Assembly (NCBI GenBank): GCA_021803885.1
Contig: JAJZKY010000081.1
Location: 1 to 11,266, forward strand
From: Planctomycetota bacterium
GTDB lineage: Bacteria > Planctomycetota > Phycisphaerae > WQYP01 > JAJZKY01
Reading direction: 5' to 3'
DNA: 11,266 nt
The position numbers and the translations under genes are program-made. A model generated the notes under the pieces. That model made no database searches. It saw only the letters and a list, made by a program, of their open reading frames with translations, and was not told where the DNA came from. Shown one piece after another: positions 1 through 6,222 of the stretch (its first letter is position 1; each line of letters opens with the position of its first letter).

Positions 1-1039
1 GCTGCTTGCTCCGGAAGAAGACCGGAATATTGATTCCAACCATGACGCCGTGCATGTCCTGCATGTCCGGGCGCTGCTCGTAGCTGTAGGCCACATCGAA
101 GTCCGGCTTGTATGCTTTTTGCGCCAAATCCACGGTGTATTGATTGCTCTCGATCCTGCGCTTGTCTCGTTCAAGGCCCGGGTCATTCGCATGCGCCATC
201 GCATAAAGGTCTTCGAGAGATTCATGAAAGTCAGCCGCGTTCACGGGCGCTGGCAATGGCAGCGGAGATTCGGGATCGCGGTAAAGCAGGGTGTTCAGGC
301 GGGCGCGCGCCGCGTCTTCTTCCTGCTCAAGGACAATCAGCTTCTGATCGATCCGCGCCACCTCGACCTGTGCGCGGAGCACGTCCTGCTGAATGCCTTT
401 GCCAACGCGATACCGCGCCTCTGCGATGCTCTCAAGTTTCTGGAGGAGATCTTTGTTCTTCCCGGTGATCTCGATAGCCTTCGAGTCATAGAAGTACGCG
501 TAGTAGGCGGTCTTTACGTCCGCGACAACTTGACGCCGTGTCTGCTCGTACTCCCAATGGCCCGCTTCGGCCTCGCGGTCGGCAATCTTGCCACGCAAGC
601 CTAACTTGCCGGGAAACGGAAATGCCTGGCTGACGGTCAATCCCCGATAACTCGACGGATCGCCCTTCTGCACGCTGAATGGCGTGATGTTTCCCATCCA
701 GCCGCCGGAGACCATCGGATCGGGGAGTGCACGGGCCTGCGGAGCGCGGGCGCGCTGCGCTTGAAAGCGCTCTGCTGCACTCTTGATCGCCGGATTCCGT
801 TCGAGCGCAATCGCGACCAACTTCTGGAGGGTGATTTCCTGGCTCGCCGGTGTGCCGTCTTTGGCCGTCGGCCCGGAAGGAACGCCGGCCGGTACAGATG
901 GCGCCGCCGCGCGTGAATTCGCGACAGGGGCATCAACGATACCTGAGCCGTTGGGAGGTGTCTGCGCTCCGGCTGACGTAGCGCCCAACACCATTGCCCC
1001 AGCCAGAAGCCACGAGAATGATCCGCGGAGGCTATTCAT
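1..1039 (-). CDS. TolC/CusC-family outer-membrane efflux channel (3' end beyond the window)
   Basis: This is the N-terminal 346 residues of an outer-membrane efflux protein (OEP/TolC family), the exit duct of an RND-type metal or drug pump. It starts at ATG 1039-1037, preceded by GGGAGG with a 5-base spacer, and a signal peptide covers residues 1 to about 25 (hydrophobic 8-21, then TSAGAQ). A Pro/Ala-rich linker (about 26-66) leads into the first OEP repeat: LVAIALERNP at 74-83, the LPDPMVSGG segment at 105-113, SQAFPFPGKL at 137-146, and a long helix at about 150-255 that includes RVGKGIQQDVLRAQVE (211-226). The second repeat begins near 270 and is cut by the window edge. There is no lipidation Cys behind the signal peptide, unlike E. 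coli CusC. The start overlaps the upstream gene by 8 bases, so the two are probably translationally coupled. The copper setting suggests a Cus-like pump with cusB/cusA genes farther left; that is inference. Confidence 0.93.
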   Translation of the reverse strand, partial: MNSLRGSFSWLLAGAMVLGATSAGAQTPPNGSGIVDAPVANSRAAAPSVPAGVPSGPTAKDGTPASQEITLQKLVAIALERNPAIKSAAERFQAQRARAPQARALPDPMVSGGWMGNITPFSVQKGDPSSYRGLTVSQAFPFPGKLGLRGKIADREAEAGHWEYEQTRRQVVADVKTAYYAYFYDSKAIEITGKNKDLLQKLESIAEARYRVGKGIQQDVLRAQVEVARIDQKLIVLEQEEDAARARLNTLLYRDPESPLPLPAPVNAADFHESLEDLYAMAHANDPGLERDKRRIESNQYTVDLAQKAYKPDFDVAYSYEQRPDMQDMHGVMVGINIPVFFRSKQ

Positions 1040-1835
1040 GGCGGCCTCCCGCCGCACCCGGCTCAGTTTCGTGCAATGTGGTGACCGCCGGTCCGTTCAC
1101 GGATTCGCTGTGCGCGAAGATCTCGTCGGATGCCCGGTCGAGCAGCTTGCTGGAAAGCGGCGCCTTGAGATTGAAGGTATAGGTATCGCGGTATCCGAAA
1201 ACAAACAGGTGATACGGATCTGGACTGGAAAGAGTCTGAAGATCGGCCCAGCGCCAGCTCCGGCTGTCGTCTTTTGAAGAGGTCACATAATCGATCCCAT
1301 CCTGCCGGATGCGCAACACGCCGTTTGTGCCGGAGGCGATTGCCCGGTGACGGACCGGAATCGTGGCGATCGCCGGAGCGTCTGGATCCGGGTCCGCATT
1401 CTGCGAAGGCCGCGCAACAGCTCCTGCGAGCTGAGCCGCTACGGCCGGGGGTACGGCCTGCGCCAGGCTAAACCGATACTTACGCTCACCAGGCCGATGC
1501 AGGCTGCGATTGAGATAGGTTTTGAGCACCAGGCGATGAGGAGCAATAAAGGCGGTCTGGATCTCACTGAAGGCCCAGCGCTGGCTGCGTTTGTTCTCTC
1601 CCCGGAACTCCACTCCGTTCCCATCAATCAGAAGAGTCCCATGGTTGCTGGGAGCGAAGGCGGCGCGATGCATGCGCGCGGAACTTTCCCAATGGAGCGA
1701 GGCCGCCACGGGATGATCCGGTGGCGATACAGGCTGTCGTGCTGCCCGCGCGGCTATCGGAACCCCGCTGAGAGTAATGGCGATTGCCGACAGGAGGATG
1801 ACGCTCTTGTATCGTGTCCAAACTCCAGAAAACAT
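1032..1835 (-). CDS. Secreted protein with two tandem related domains (possible PH-like fold), unknown function
   Basis: This is a 267-aa protein that I cannot assign to a named family. I chose ATG 1835-1833 because GGAG lies 9 bases upstream and the first residues form a clean signal peptide (hydrophobic 11-25, cleavage near ARAA at 29-32). The frame stays open upstream to 1925, but those residues look unlike coding sequence. The mature protein holds two related segments, about 55-140 and 161-240. Each runs His-Arg-Ala, then G-x-L-x-I-x-x-x-G-[VI]-[ED]-[FY], then S-x-x-W-x-[FW]-[SA]-[ED]-[IL]-Q-T, then hydrophobic strands and a Y-x-F-[SN]-L strand before a helix. A Pro/Asp-rich linker (143-160) separates them. 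The strand pattern with a W-x-x-[ED]-[IL] turn recalls PH/GRAM-like folds; this is inference. It lies between the Cys-rich protein gene and the TolC-like gene and overlaps the latter by 8 bases, so a periplasmic accessory role beside the efflux pump is plausible. Confidence 0.8.
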   Translation of the reverse strand: MFSGVWTRYKSVILLSAIAITLSGVPIAARAARQPVSPPDHPVAASLHWESSARMHRAAFAPSNHGTLLIDGNGVEFRGENKRSQRWAFSEIQTAFIAPHRLVLKTYLNRSLHRPGERKYRFSLAQAVPPAVAAQLAGAVARPSQNADPDPDAPAIATIPVRHRAIASGTNGVLRIRQDGIDYVTSSKDDSRSWRWADLQTLSSPDPYHLFVFGYRDTYTFNLKAPLSSKLLDRASDEIFAHSESVNGPAVTTLHETEPGAAGGRHE

Positions 1836-1865
1836 AAGCTGAATCTCCGTATTCGGGTGCTCTTC

Positions 1866-1881
1866 GCCCGCCCGGGCGGGC
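1866..1881. repeat. Perfect 16-bp GC palindrome ahead of the duplicated-domain gene
   Basis: GCCCGCCCGGGCGGGC is its own reverse complement. It lies about 30 bases upstream of the ATG at 1835 and about 15 bases upstream of its ribosome binding site, inside the presumed transcript of the left operon. No T-run follows it on the minus strand, so it does not look like an intrinsic terminator. It could be a protein-binding site or an RNA stem that protects or attenuates the downstream message; the sequence does not decide. Confidence 0.5.
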
Positions 1882-1982
1882 ATGATAACGTGGCTGTTTG
1901 AGTGCGAGCACTGCGGCTCAGGCAAAAGAAGCTGGAATCTCGGAACAACAATCCGAGTGCTCCCGCCGGAAAAAGGGAAGGA

Positions 1983-2372
1983 TTAGATCAGAAAGGAGCA
2001 GAGTGCGGTGCGGGAAGCCGGACAGAGGGGTGGATCCTTGGGTGTTGCGAGCAGCACACGCGCTTCTGCGACGGGAATCAACGAGCCGGCAGAGTGATTG
2101 TGGAACACAACTAGCTCCCAGCTATTCTCCGTCATCGTTTGTACGGCAAGCGATGTTGCTTGTTGAGAGGATGGACCGCCGCAAAGAGGCCTGGTGATCT
2201 CCGGACCGGTCTTGGCGGCGAGTTTCGCGCTCGTCGACTTCGCCATCATCGGGCAATCGGAACTGCAGCACTTCATGGAGTGCATCGCCTGGCGGCAAGG
2301 CGCTACGGCCAGCGCGGGCATCGCCGAAAGCACTACGAGCAAAACTGCGACGACTTTGGCGAATCGCCTCAT
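1983..2372 (-). CDS. Small secreted Cys/Met-rich protein, putative metal binder
   Basis: This is a 129-aa protein of no family I recognise. I take ATG 2372-2370 as the start because GGAGAG lies 6 bases upstream and a signal peptide follows directly (MRRFAKVVAVLLVVLSAMPALA, residues 1-22, quoted here in two parts: MRRF, then the hydrophobic core 7-18, then APALA-like cleavage near 20-22). A start 36 bases farther upstream is possible but lacks these features. The mature N-terminus packs metal ligands: C26, M30, H31, M33, C35, C36, C40, M42, M43. Further Cys lie at 64, 117 and 125, seven in all, with H91 and H93 in the middle. Such clustering of Cys, Met and His on an exported protein next to copper genes suggests copper or silver binding or delivery in the periplasm. 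This is inference from composition and context. The gene sits between the helical protein gene (171-base gap) and the duplicated-domain gene (147-base gap) on the same strand. Confidence 0.75.
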   Translation of the reverse strand: MRRFAKVVAVLLVVLSAMPALAVAPCRQAMHSMKCCSSDCPMMAKSTSAKLAAKTGPEITRPLCGGPSSQQATSLAVQTMTENSWELVVFHNHSAGSLIPVAEARVLLATPKDPPLCPASRTALCSFLI

Positions 2373-2543
2373 CCTCTTCTCTCCATGATTCCGAGCCTCG
2401 TTCTCCACAGTCTGTGATCTATGTCACGATCACCCAATCGACCCAACCCCAAATACTCGCGATAAGGGCCAGCAACAGGGAAAGCGGAGAGGCGGCGTTC
2501 CCGCAAACATGAAACTGTCAAAGCGAGCGCCGGATTGGAGGAG

Positions 2544-2948
2544 CTACTTACCACTGGAAGCCCCTTTGGCCATCTGATCGTGCAGGTCCGCAAGCGCGAA
2601 TGCCTGTTCAGCTGCTTTGCCGTAGTAAAAGACCAGGTCGCGGCAATGTTCTCCCAGCGTTGGCCATTTGGGAATGGGATGAGTTGTGGGGTTTTTGAGA
2701 TACGCATCGAGCATCTCCCGATGCTCCTGCTGCTCTGACTTCAGCCGTTCTCCCTCCGCGCGGAAATACGCAGCGAGCCTTTCGTGATCCTCGGACGTGC
2801 GGGCATTGACGATCAGAAGCTTCACTTCCTTCTTGCTCAGTTCCCGCGCCTGATTGGTTGCGTGCGTCTGAGCCATTGCGCCGAATGCCGGCGTCCCCAG
2901 AGCCAGGGCAATGGCTAACAGACCGATGAGAGATTTCGTCCGTGGCAT
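2544..2948 (-). CDS. Small secreted helical protein of unknown function
   Basis: This is a 134-aa protein that I do not assign to a named family. ATG 2948-2946 follows AGGAGA with an 8-9 base spacer. A signal peptide is plain: basic start, hydrophobic core 7-18, cleavage near GAMAQ (23-27). The mature part looks almost wholly alpha-helical and is charged: SKKEVKLLIVNARTSEDHER (38-57), a second helix with AAYFRAEGERL (59-69) and HREML (76-80), a Pro-rich turn (86-96), then EHCRDLVFYYGKAAEQAFAL (100-119) and a final HDQMAK (123-128). His and Cys residues recur on the helices (H55, H76, H101, C102, H123), possible metal ligands, but that is a guess. It is the first gene of the left minus-strand block, about 120 bases downstream of a predicted sigma-54 promoter, so it is probably the lead gene of the operon that ends in the TolC-like channel. 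Confidence 0.8.
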   Translation of the reverse strand: MPRTKSLIGLLAIALALGTPAFGAMAQTHATNQARELSKKEVKLLIVNARTSEDHERLAAYFRAEGERLKSEQQEHREMLDAYLKNPTTHPIPKWPTLGEHCRDLVFYYGKAAEQAFALADLHDQMAKGASSGK

Positions 2949-3077
2949 AGAATCTTCTCCTGACGTTCAACGACAGCGAACTACCTGCGTCTTGATCCGG
3001 CATAAACCTGAACGGAAGTCGAACCGGTTACTGCCTGCCGCCTTGGCTCCCGGCCAGGGACTGGGCCCGTATTGTCG

Positions 3078-3094
3078 CGCACGTCATTCGCCAA
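3078..3094 (-). promoter_or_regulatory. Predicted sigma-54 (-24/-12) promoter of the left operon
   Basis: On the minus strand this reads TTGGCGAATGACGTGCG. It matches the RpoN consensus TTGGCACG-N4-TTGCA at the near-invariant GG (3092-3091) and GC (3080-3079), with exactly the required spacing. Initiation would be expected near 3067, giving a leader of about 120 bases before the ATG at 2948. An RpoN-dependent activator is encoded next door (4525-5910). The -12 half (GTGC) is less perfect than consensus (TTGC), and a chance match is possible. Confidence 0.55.
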
Positions 3095-3190
3095 CCATTT
3101 AGCATCTCGCATGCCATTCCTCCAGGCCGGCTAAGTGACTCGCAAACGGGCTGTTGTTTGCATATCGCCGGCGACAGCGTTTTGCTGCGC

Positions 3191-3264
3191 TGCCTCATTT
3201 CGGGCAGGCGGTGGCGCATTCGGGGCAATCTACCGGAGCACCCGCCGTAGTTGCATTCGGGGAA
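3191..3264. promoter_or_regulatory. Cluster of related short motifs, possible activator (enhancer) sites
   Basis: CATTTCGGGCA (3196-3206), GCATTCGGGGCAA (3216-3228) and GCATTCGGGGAA (3253-3264) are related, and lie about 100 to 170 bases upstream of the predicted minus-strand sigma-54 promoter, the normal position for NtrC-type activator sites. CATTTCCGGCA, one mismatch from the first copy, occurs at 6037-6047, about 120 bases upstream of the other predicted sigma-54 promoter. Binding by the neighbouring regulator is inferred only from position and recurrence. Confidence 0.3.
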
Positions 3265-3412
3265 TACTGCCCTGATAGGCAAGAGTCGGTAACAAGAGCG
3301 CCGCAATCCCGTGCAGAGAAATCGCGTTCCGGGGCCGGTCGATCAAAAGCAGAGGTGCAGAATCCCAATTTCCGCCTCCATCGGCGAAGATAGGAGGAAG
3401 GAGGAGCGGCTC

Positions 3413-4528
3413 ATGAGTGACGGCAGTAATCGCTATTTGCGCGCGGCCACGCTGATCGGCGCCATCGCAGTCGTGTCCCTGCTGCACTATCTCACCCCGA
3501 CAAGCCACGTCATTCTGCACCCGCTTCTGCAACGCGCTTACTACATACCGATTCTGCTGATGGCCTTGTGGTTTGGGTGGCGTGGCGGCCTTCTCGGAGC
3601 AGCAATAGCGGGATTTCTCTACCTTCCTCATATCGTCATGGCGTGGGGATCGAACGAGGAGTACAGCATTGCGCAGTATGTCGAAATCGGCATGTTCTTT
3701 GTGATTGCTCCTTTAATCGGTGTGCTCGCCGACGTGGAACGTAGGCAGAAGCAAAAGATTCAGGAAACCGCTGTCAAATTAAGCGAGACCTACGCCCAGC
3801 TCCAGGCTTCCATCGAACAGGTCCGCCGCGCCGACCGCCTCTCGGCGCTCGGAGAGCTGTCCGCCGGCTTGGCGCACGAGATTCGCAATCCTCTCGGAGC
3901 GCTGGAGGGTGCGGTCCAGATCCTGCAGCGGCCGGAACTGCCGTCGGAGACCCGCCAGGAATTCGCGGAGATGGCTGGAAAAGAGGTTGGCCGCCTGAAA
4001 TCTCTTCTCACGCAGTTCTTGGACTTCGCTCGGCCACAACCGCCCCAGCGTATCCTCACTGAGCCCGCCATGCTGCTGAACTCGATTGCCAGCCTGGCAG
4101 CCGAGACGGCCAAGCTGGCCCAGGTCGAAATCCGTGTCGAGGGGTTAGAGACCAAGCCAATTGCGATCGACTCGGAGCAGATCAGGCAGGTGCTGCTCAA
4201 CCTCGTACTCAATGCGGTTCAGGCCATGCCGGACGGCGGCCAGATTCTCCTGCGCTCGCGTCAGGAAAACGAGTCCATCCTTCTGGAGATTGTGGATCAG
4301 GGACCGGGAATTGCTCCCGAGAATATCGAACGTATCTTCGATCCCTTCTTTACGACCCGGCCCGCGGGCACGGGACTTGGTCTCTCAATTGCTCATCAGA
4401 TTGTGCATGCCCATGGAGGGGAACTGTCAGTCTGCAATAATCCCGACCGCGGGGCAACGTTCACCGTCACCCTGCCTCTGGGAGTCGCTCTGCCAGATGC
4501 GAGCCCGAATGTGAAGGTTTTCGAATGA
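3413..4528 (+). CDS. Membrane sensor histidine kinase, NtrB-like, partner of the sigma-54 regulator
   Basis: This is a 371-aa sensor kinase that should autophosphorylate and pass phosphate to the regulator encoded directly downstream. I chose ATG 3413 because AGGAGGAAGGAGGAG ends about 6 bases upstream; the frame is open to 3311, but that extension is not protein-like. Four hydrophobic segments (about 11-27, 42-56, 58-76, 90-108) are joined by short loops. A coiled-coil linker (109-140) leads to the H-box SALGELSAGLAHEIRNP with phospho-acceptor H155. The ATPase part shows the N-box (LLNLVLNAVQAM, N263 and N267), G1 (DQGPGI, 295-300), F-box (FDPFFTT, 309-315) and G2 (GTGLGLSIA, 319-327), so all catalytic motifs are present. 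There is no large periplasmic sensor domain as in CusS or ZraS, so the signal may be read by the membrane segments. Its last codons overlap the regulator start (ATGA), implying coupled translation. Confidence 0.95.
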   Translation: MSDGSNRYLRAATLIGAIAVVSLLHYLTPTSHVILHPLLQRAYYIPILLMALWFGWRGGLLGAAIAGFLYLPHIVMAWGSNEEYSIAQYVEIGMFFVIAPLIGVLADVERRQKQKIQETAVKLSETYAQLQASIEQVRRADRLSALGELSAGLAHEIRNPLGALEGAVQILQRPELPSETRQEFAEMAGKEVGRLKSLLTQFLDFARPQPPQRILTEPAMLLNSIASLAAETAKLAQVEIRVEGLETKPIAIDSEQIRQVLLNLVLNAVQAMPDGGQILLRSRQENESILLEIVDQGPGIAPENIERIFDPFFTTRPAGTGLGLSIAHQIVHAHGGELSVCNNPDRGATFTVTLPLGVALPDASPNVKVFE

Positions 4529-5910
4529 CGAAACCGTCAATTTTAATTGTCGACGACGATCCCAGCCAGCGCCGACTGGTTGAGTTCTGGCTGCAGGAAG
4601 ACGGTTACCGCACAGTAACCGCCGAGGACGGAGTGGCAGGACTACGTGCGTTCGAGCAGCACGCTCCTGCTCTGGTGATCACCGACGTACGCATGCCCGG
4701 GATGAGCGGCCTCGATTTACTGGTGAGGATCAAGGGGGATAACCCGGATGTTCCGTTCATCCTGATTACAGCGTTCGCGACAGTGGACGACGCTGTAGAG
4801 GCCATGAAGCTTGGCGCCGTTGACTACCTCCTCAAGCCTCTCAAGCCTGATGAGGTTAAACTCAGCGTGGGCCGGGCCCTCCAGCAAAAGGAGCTAGTGG
4901 ATGAGAACCGGCGCCTGCGCGACTTCGCCGGCGAAAGCTTTCGTTTCGAAAGCATCCTTGCCCAATCCCGCCGGATGCGCGGCATCCTCGAAATCGCAGC
5001 GCAGGTCGCCCGGCGCGATTCCACCGTGCTTCTGACAGGCGAGTCCGGAACGGGCAAAGAACTGCTCGCCAAGGCCATCCATCAAAACAGCCTTCGTGCG
5101 GACAAGCCTTTTGTGACCGTAAATTGCGGAGCTCTCCCGGAGAATCTCGCAGAATCAGAGTTATTCGGCCACCGCAAGGGTTCTTTTACCGGCGCCATCG
5201 CGGATCGCACCGGCAAGTTCGAGGCTGCCAACGAAGGTACGATTTTTCTGGACGAGGTTGGCGAACTGAGCCTTCCACTCCAGGTGAAGCTGCTACGGGT
5301 GATCCAGGAGCGGGAGATCGACAAGATTGGCAATACGCACTCAATCAAGGTGAATGTGCGCATCCTTGCCGCCACGAATCGGAACTTGAAGACCCTTGTC
5401 GAGGACGGCCAGTTCCGCGAAGATCTTTATTACCGGCTGAGTGTCGTGACCATCGACGTGCCGCCATTGCGCGAACGGCGTGAGGATGTACCTTTGCTTG
5501 CGCAGCACTTTGCCAAGCAGTTCTCCGACCGGTACGCGATCCCGGGCTTGTCGCTGACGGAAGAGGCTCTGGAGAAACTGGCGCAATACAACTGGCCCGG
5601 CAATGTCCGCGAGTTGCAGAACGTGATTGAACGAGTTTCGGTTCTGACTCGAACCGACAAAATCGGCGTTGAGGAGCTGCCCCCGGAAATTCGCGTTTCC
5701 TCGTCCCGAATCGCCAACATCAGCCTCAAACTTCCGGAAGAGGGCATCGACCTCGAACAGGTTGAGAAGGAGATTCTGCTTCAGGCTCTCGAAAGACACT
5801 CCTGGAATCAGAGCCAGGCAGCAAGATACCTCAACATCAGCCGGAAGACCCTTATCTACCGGATGGAGAAATTCGCTCTTCTGCCTCCAACTTCCGGAAG
5901 CTCGCAGTAG
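4525..5910 (+). CDS. Sigma-54-dependent response regulator, NtrC/ZraR class
   Basis: This 461-aa protein is a complete RpoN activator. The receiver (1-120) has the acidic pocket D10-D12, phospho-acceptor D54 (VITDVRMPGMSG), T82 and K104. The central AAA+ domain (about 140-375) shows Walker A GESGTGKE (172-179), the sigma-54-contacting loop GSFTGA (219-224), Walker B FLDEVGEL (241-248), and RELQNVIE (363-370) in the sensor-II region. GSFTGA replaces the more usual GAFTGA, a change I regard as tolerated. A Fis-type helix-turn-helix closes the protein (about 411-450; WNQSQAARYLNISRKTLIYR at 427-446). It overlaps the kinase gene by ATGA. Predicted sigma-54 promoters lie on both sides of the pair, in front of the left block and of the gene at 6223. 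It probably drives both operons in response to an envelope metal signal; the metal itself is inferred from neighbouring copA/copB. Confidence 0.96.
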   Translation: MTKPSILIVDDDPSQRRLVEFWLQEDGYRTVTAEDGVAGLRAFEQHAPALVITDVRMPGMSGLDLLVRIKGDNPDVPFILITAFATVDDAVEAMKLGAVDYLLKPLKPDEVKLSVGRALQQKELVDENRRLRDFAGESFRFESILAQSRRMRGILEIAAQVARRDSTVLLTGESGTGKELLAKAIHQNSLRADKPFVTVNCGALPENLAESELFGHRKGSFTGAIADRTGKFEAANEGTIFLDEVGELSLPLQVKLLRVIQEREIDKIGNTHSIKVNVRILAATNRNLKTLVEDGQFREDLYYRLSVVTIDVPPLRERREDVPLLAQHFAKQFSDRYAIPGLSLTEEALEKLAQYNWPGNVRELQNVIERVSVLTRTDKIGVEELPPEIRVSSSRIANISLKLPEEGIDLEQVEKEILLQALERHSWNQSQAARYLNISRKTLIYRMEKFALLPPTSGSSQ

Positions 5911-6222
5911 CGCCTGATCGAAGCTGATTGCGTTCGGCAAGACAGGCCCGTTGCGCTGCATTCGCAGAGGCTCTTCGCCGCGTCGGCGCCGATTCTGCTC
6001 CATGCAGTCCGCGATCCTCGCTTAACAAGACTGGACCATTTCCGGCACCGGTTGCCCGATCCGAGGCGACGCCGGTCAAGAATCGCGTATCTGCCTCTTG
6101 GGGTCCAGACACTCAACTATTCGTGAAATGAGACAGATAGGACGGCCAGGCGTCATTCTCCATGCTTGGCGTCCCAGATGCACATAAAGAGGGCGATGCT
6201 ATTGCACATCTGGAGATGAACC
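5911..6222. other. Intergenic regulatory region (312 bases), no gene seen
   Basis: Short open frames here have no ribosome binding site or protein-like composition. The useful content is a predicted sigma-54 promoter (6166-6182), a possible activator site CATTTCCGGCA (6037-6047), and a weak IHF-like stretch near 6111-6123 (two mismatches) between them. A small stem CTGC-ATTC-GCAG (5956-5967) follows the regulator stop but has no T-run, so I do not call a terminator. Confidence 0.5.
6166..6182 (+). promoter_or_regulatory. Predicted sigma-54 (-24/-12) promoter of the W-Y-R repeat operon
   Basis: TTGGCGTCCCAGATGCA matches the RpoN consensus TTGGCACG-N4-TTGCA, with the key GG (6168-6169) and GC (6180-6181) at the exact required spacing. 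Transcription would start near 6193, leaving a leader of about 30 bases before the ATG at 6223 that contains the GGAG ribosome binding site. It lies about 255 bases downstream of a gene for an RpoN activator. Its -24 half (TTGGCG) is identical to that of the predicted promoter at 3094-3078. Confidence 0.65.

Larger units (their letters stand above)
2949..3412. other. Divergent intergenic regulatory region (464 bases), no convincing gene
   Basis: This gap separates the left minus-strand block from the kinase/regulator genes. I see no credible coding sequence: the short open frames here lack ribosome binding sites and protein-like composition. It holds a predicted sigma-54 promoter on the minus strand (3094-3078), a direct repeat GCATTCGGGG at 3216-3225 and 3253-3262, a related CATTTCGGGCA at 3196-3206, a short inverted repeat TGCC-N6-GGCA at 3268-3281, and a strong ribosome binding site (AGGAGGAAGGAGGAG) just before 3413. 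I found no convincing sigma-70 promoter for the kinase gene. Confidence 0.6.

Noticed and set aside
50..604. 184-codon open frame on the plus strand
   Set aside because: It is antisense to the TolC-family gene, whose minus-strand translation matches the family through this stretch.
1347..1901. 184-codon open frame on the plus strand
   Set aside because: It lies opposite the duplicated-domain protein, which has a signal peptide, a ribosome binding site and internal repeats; this frame has none of these.
3212..3228. Third sigma-54-like match on the plus strand, TGGC with GGGC at correct spacing
   Set aside because: The -12 half lacks the T of TGC, and it would start transcription about 175 bases before the kinase gene; too weak to call.
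3028..3306. 92-codon frame on the minus strand in the divergent region
   Set aside because: It has an Arg/Cys-rich composition, no ribosome binding site and no domain, and it would cover the predicted sigma-54 promoter.
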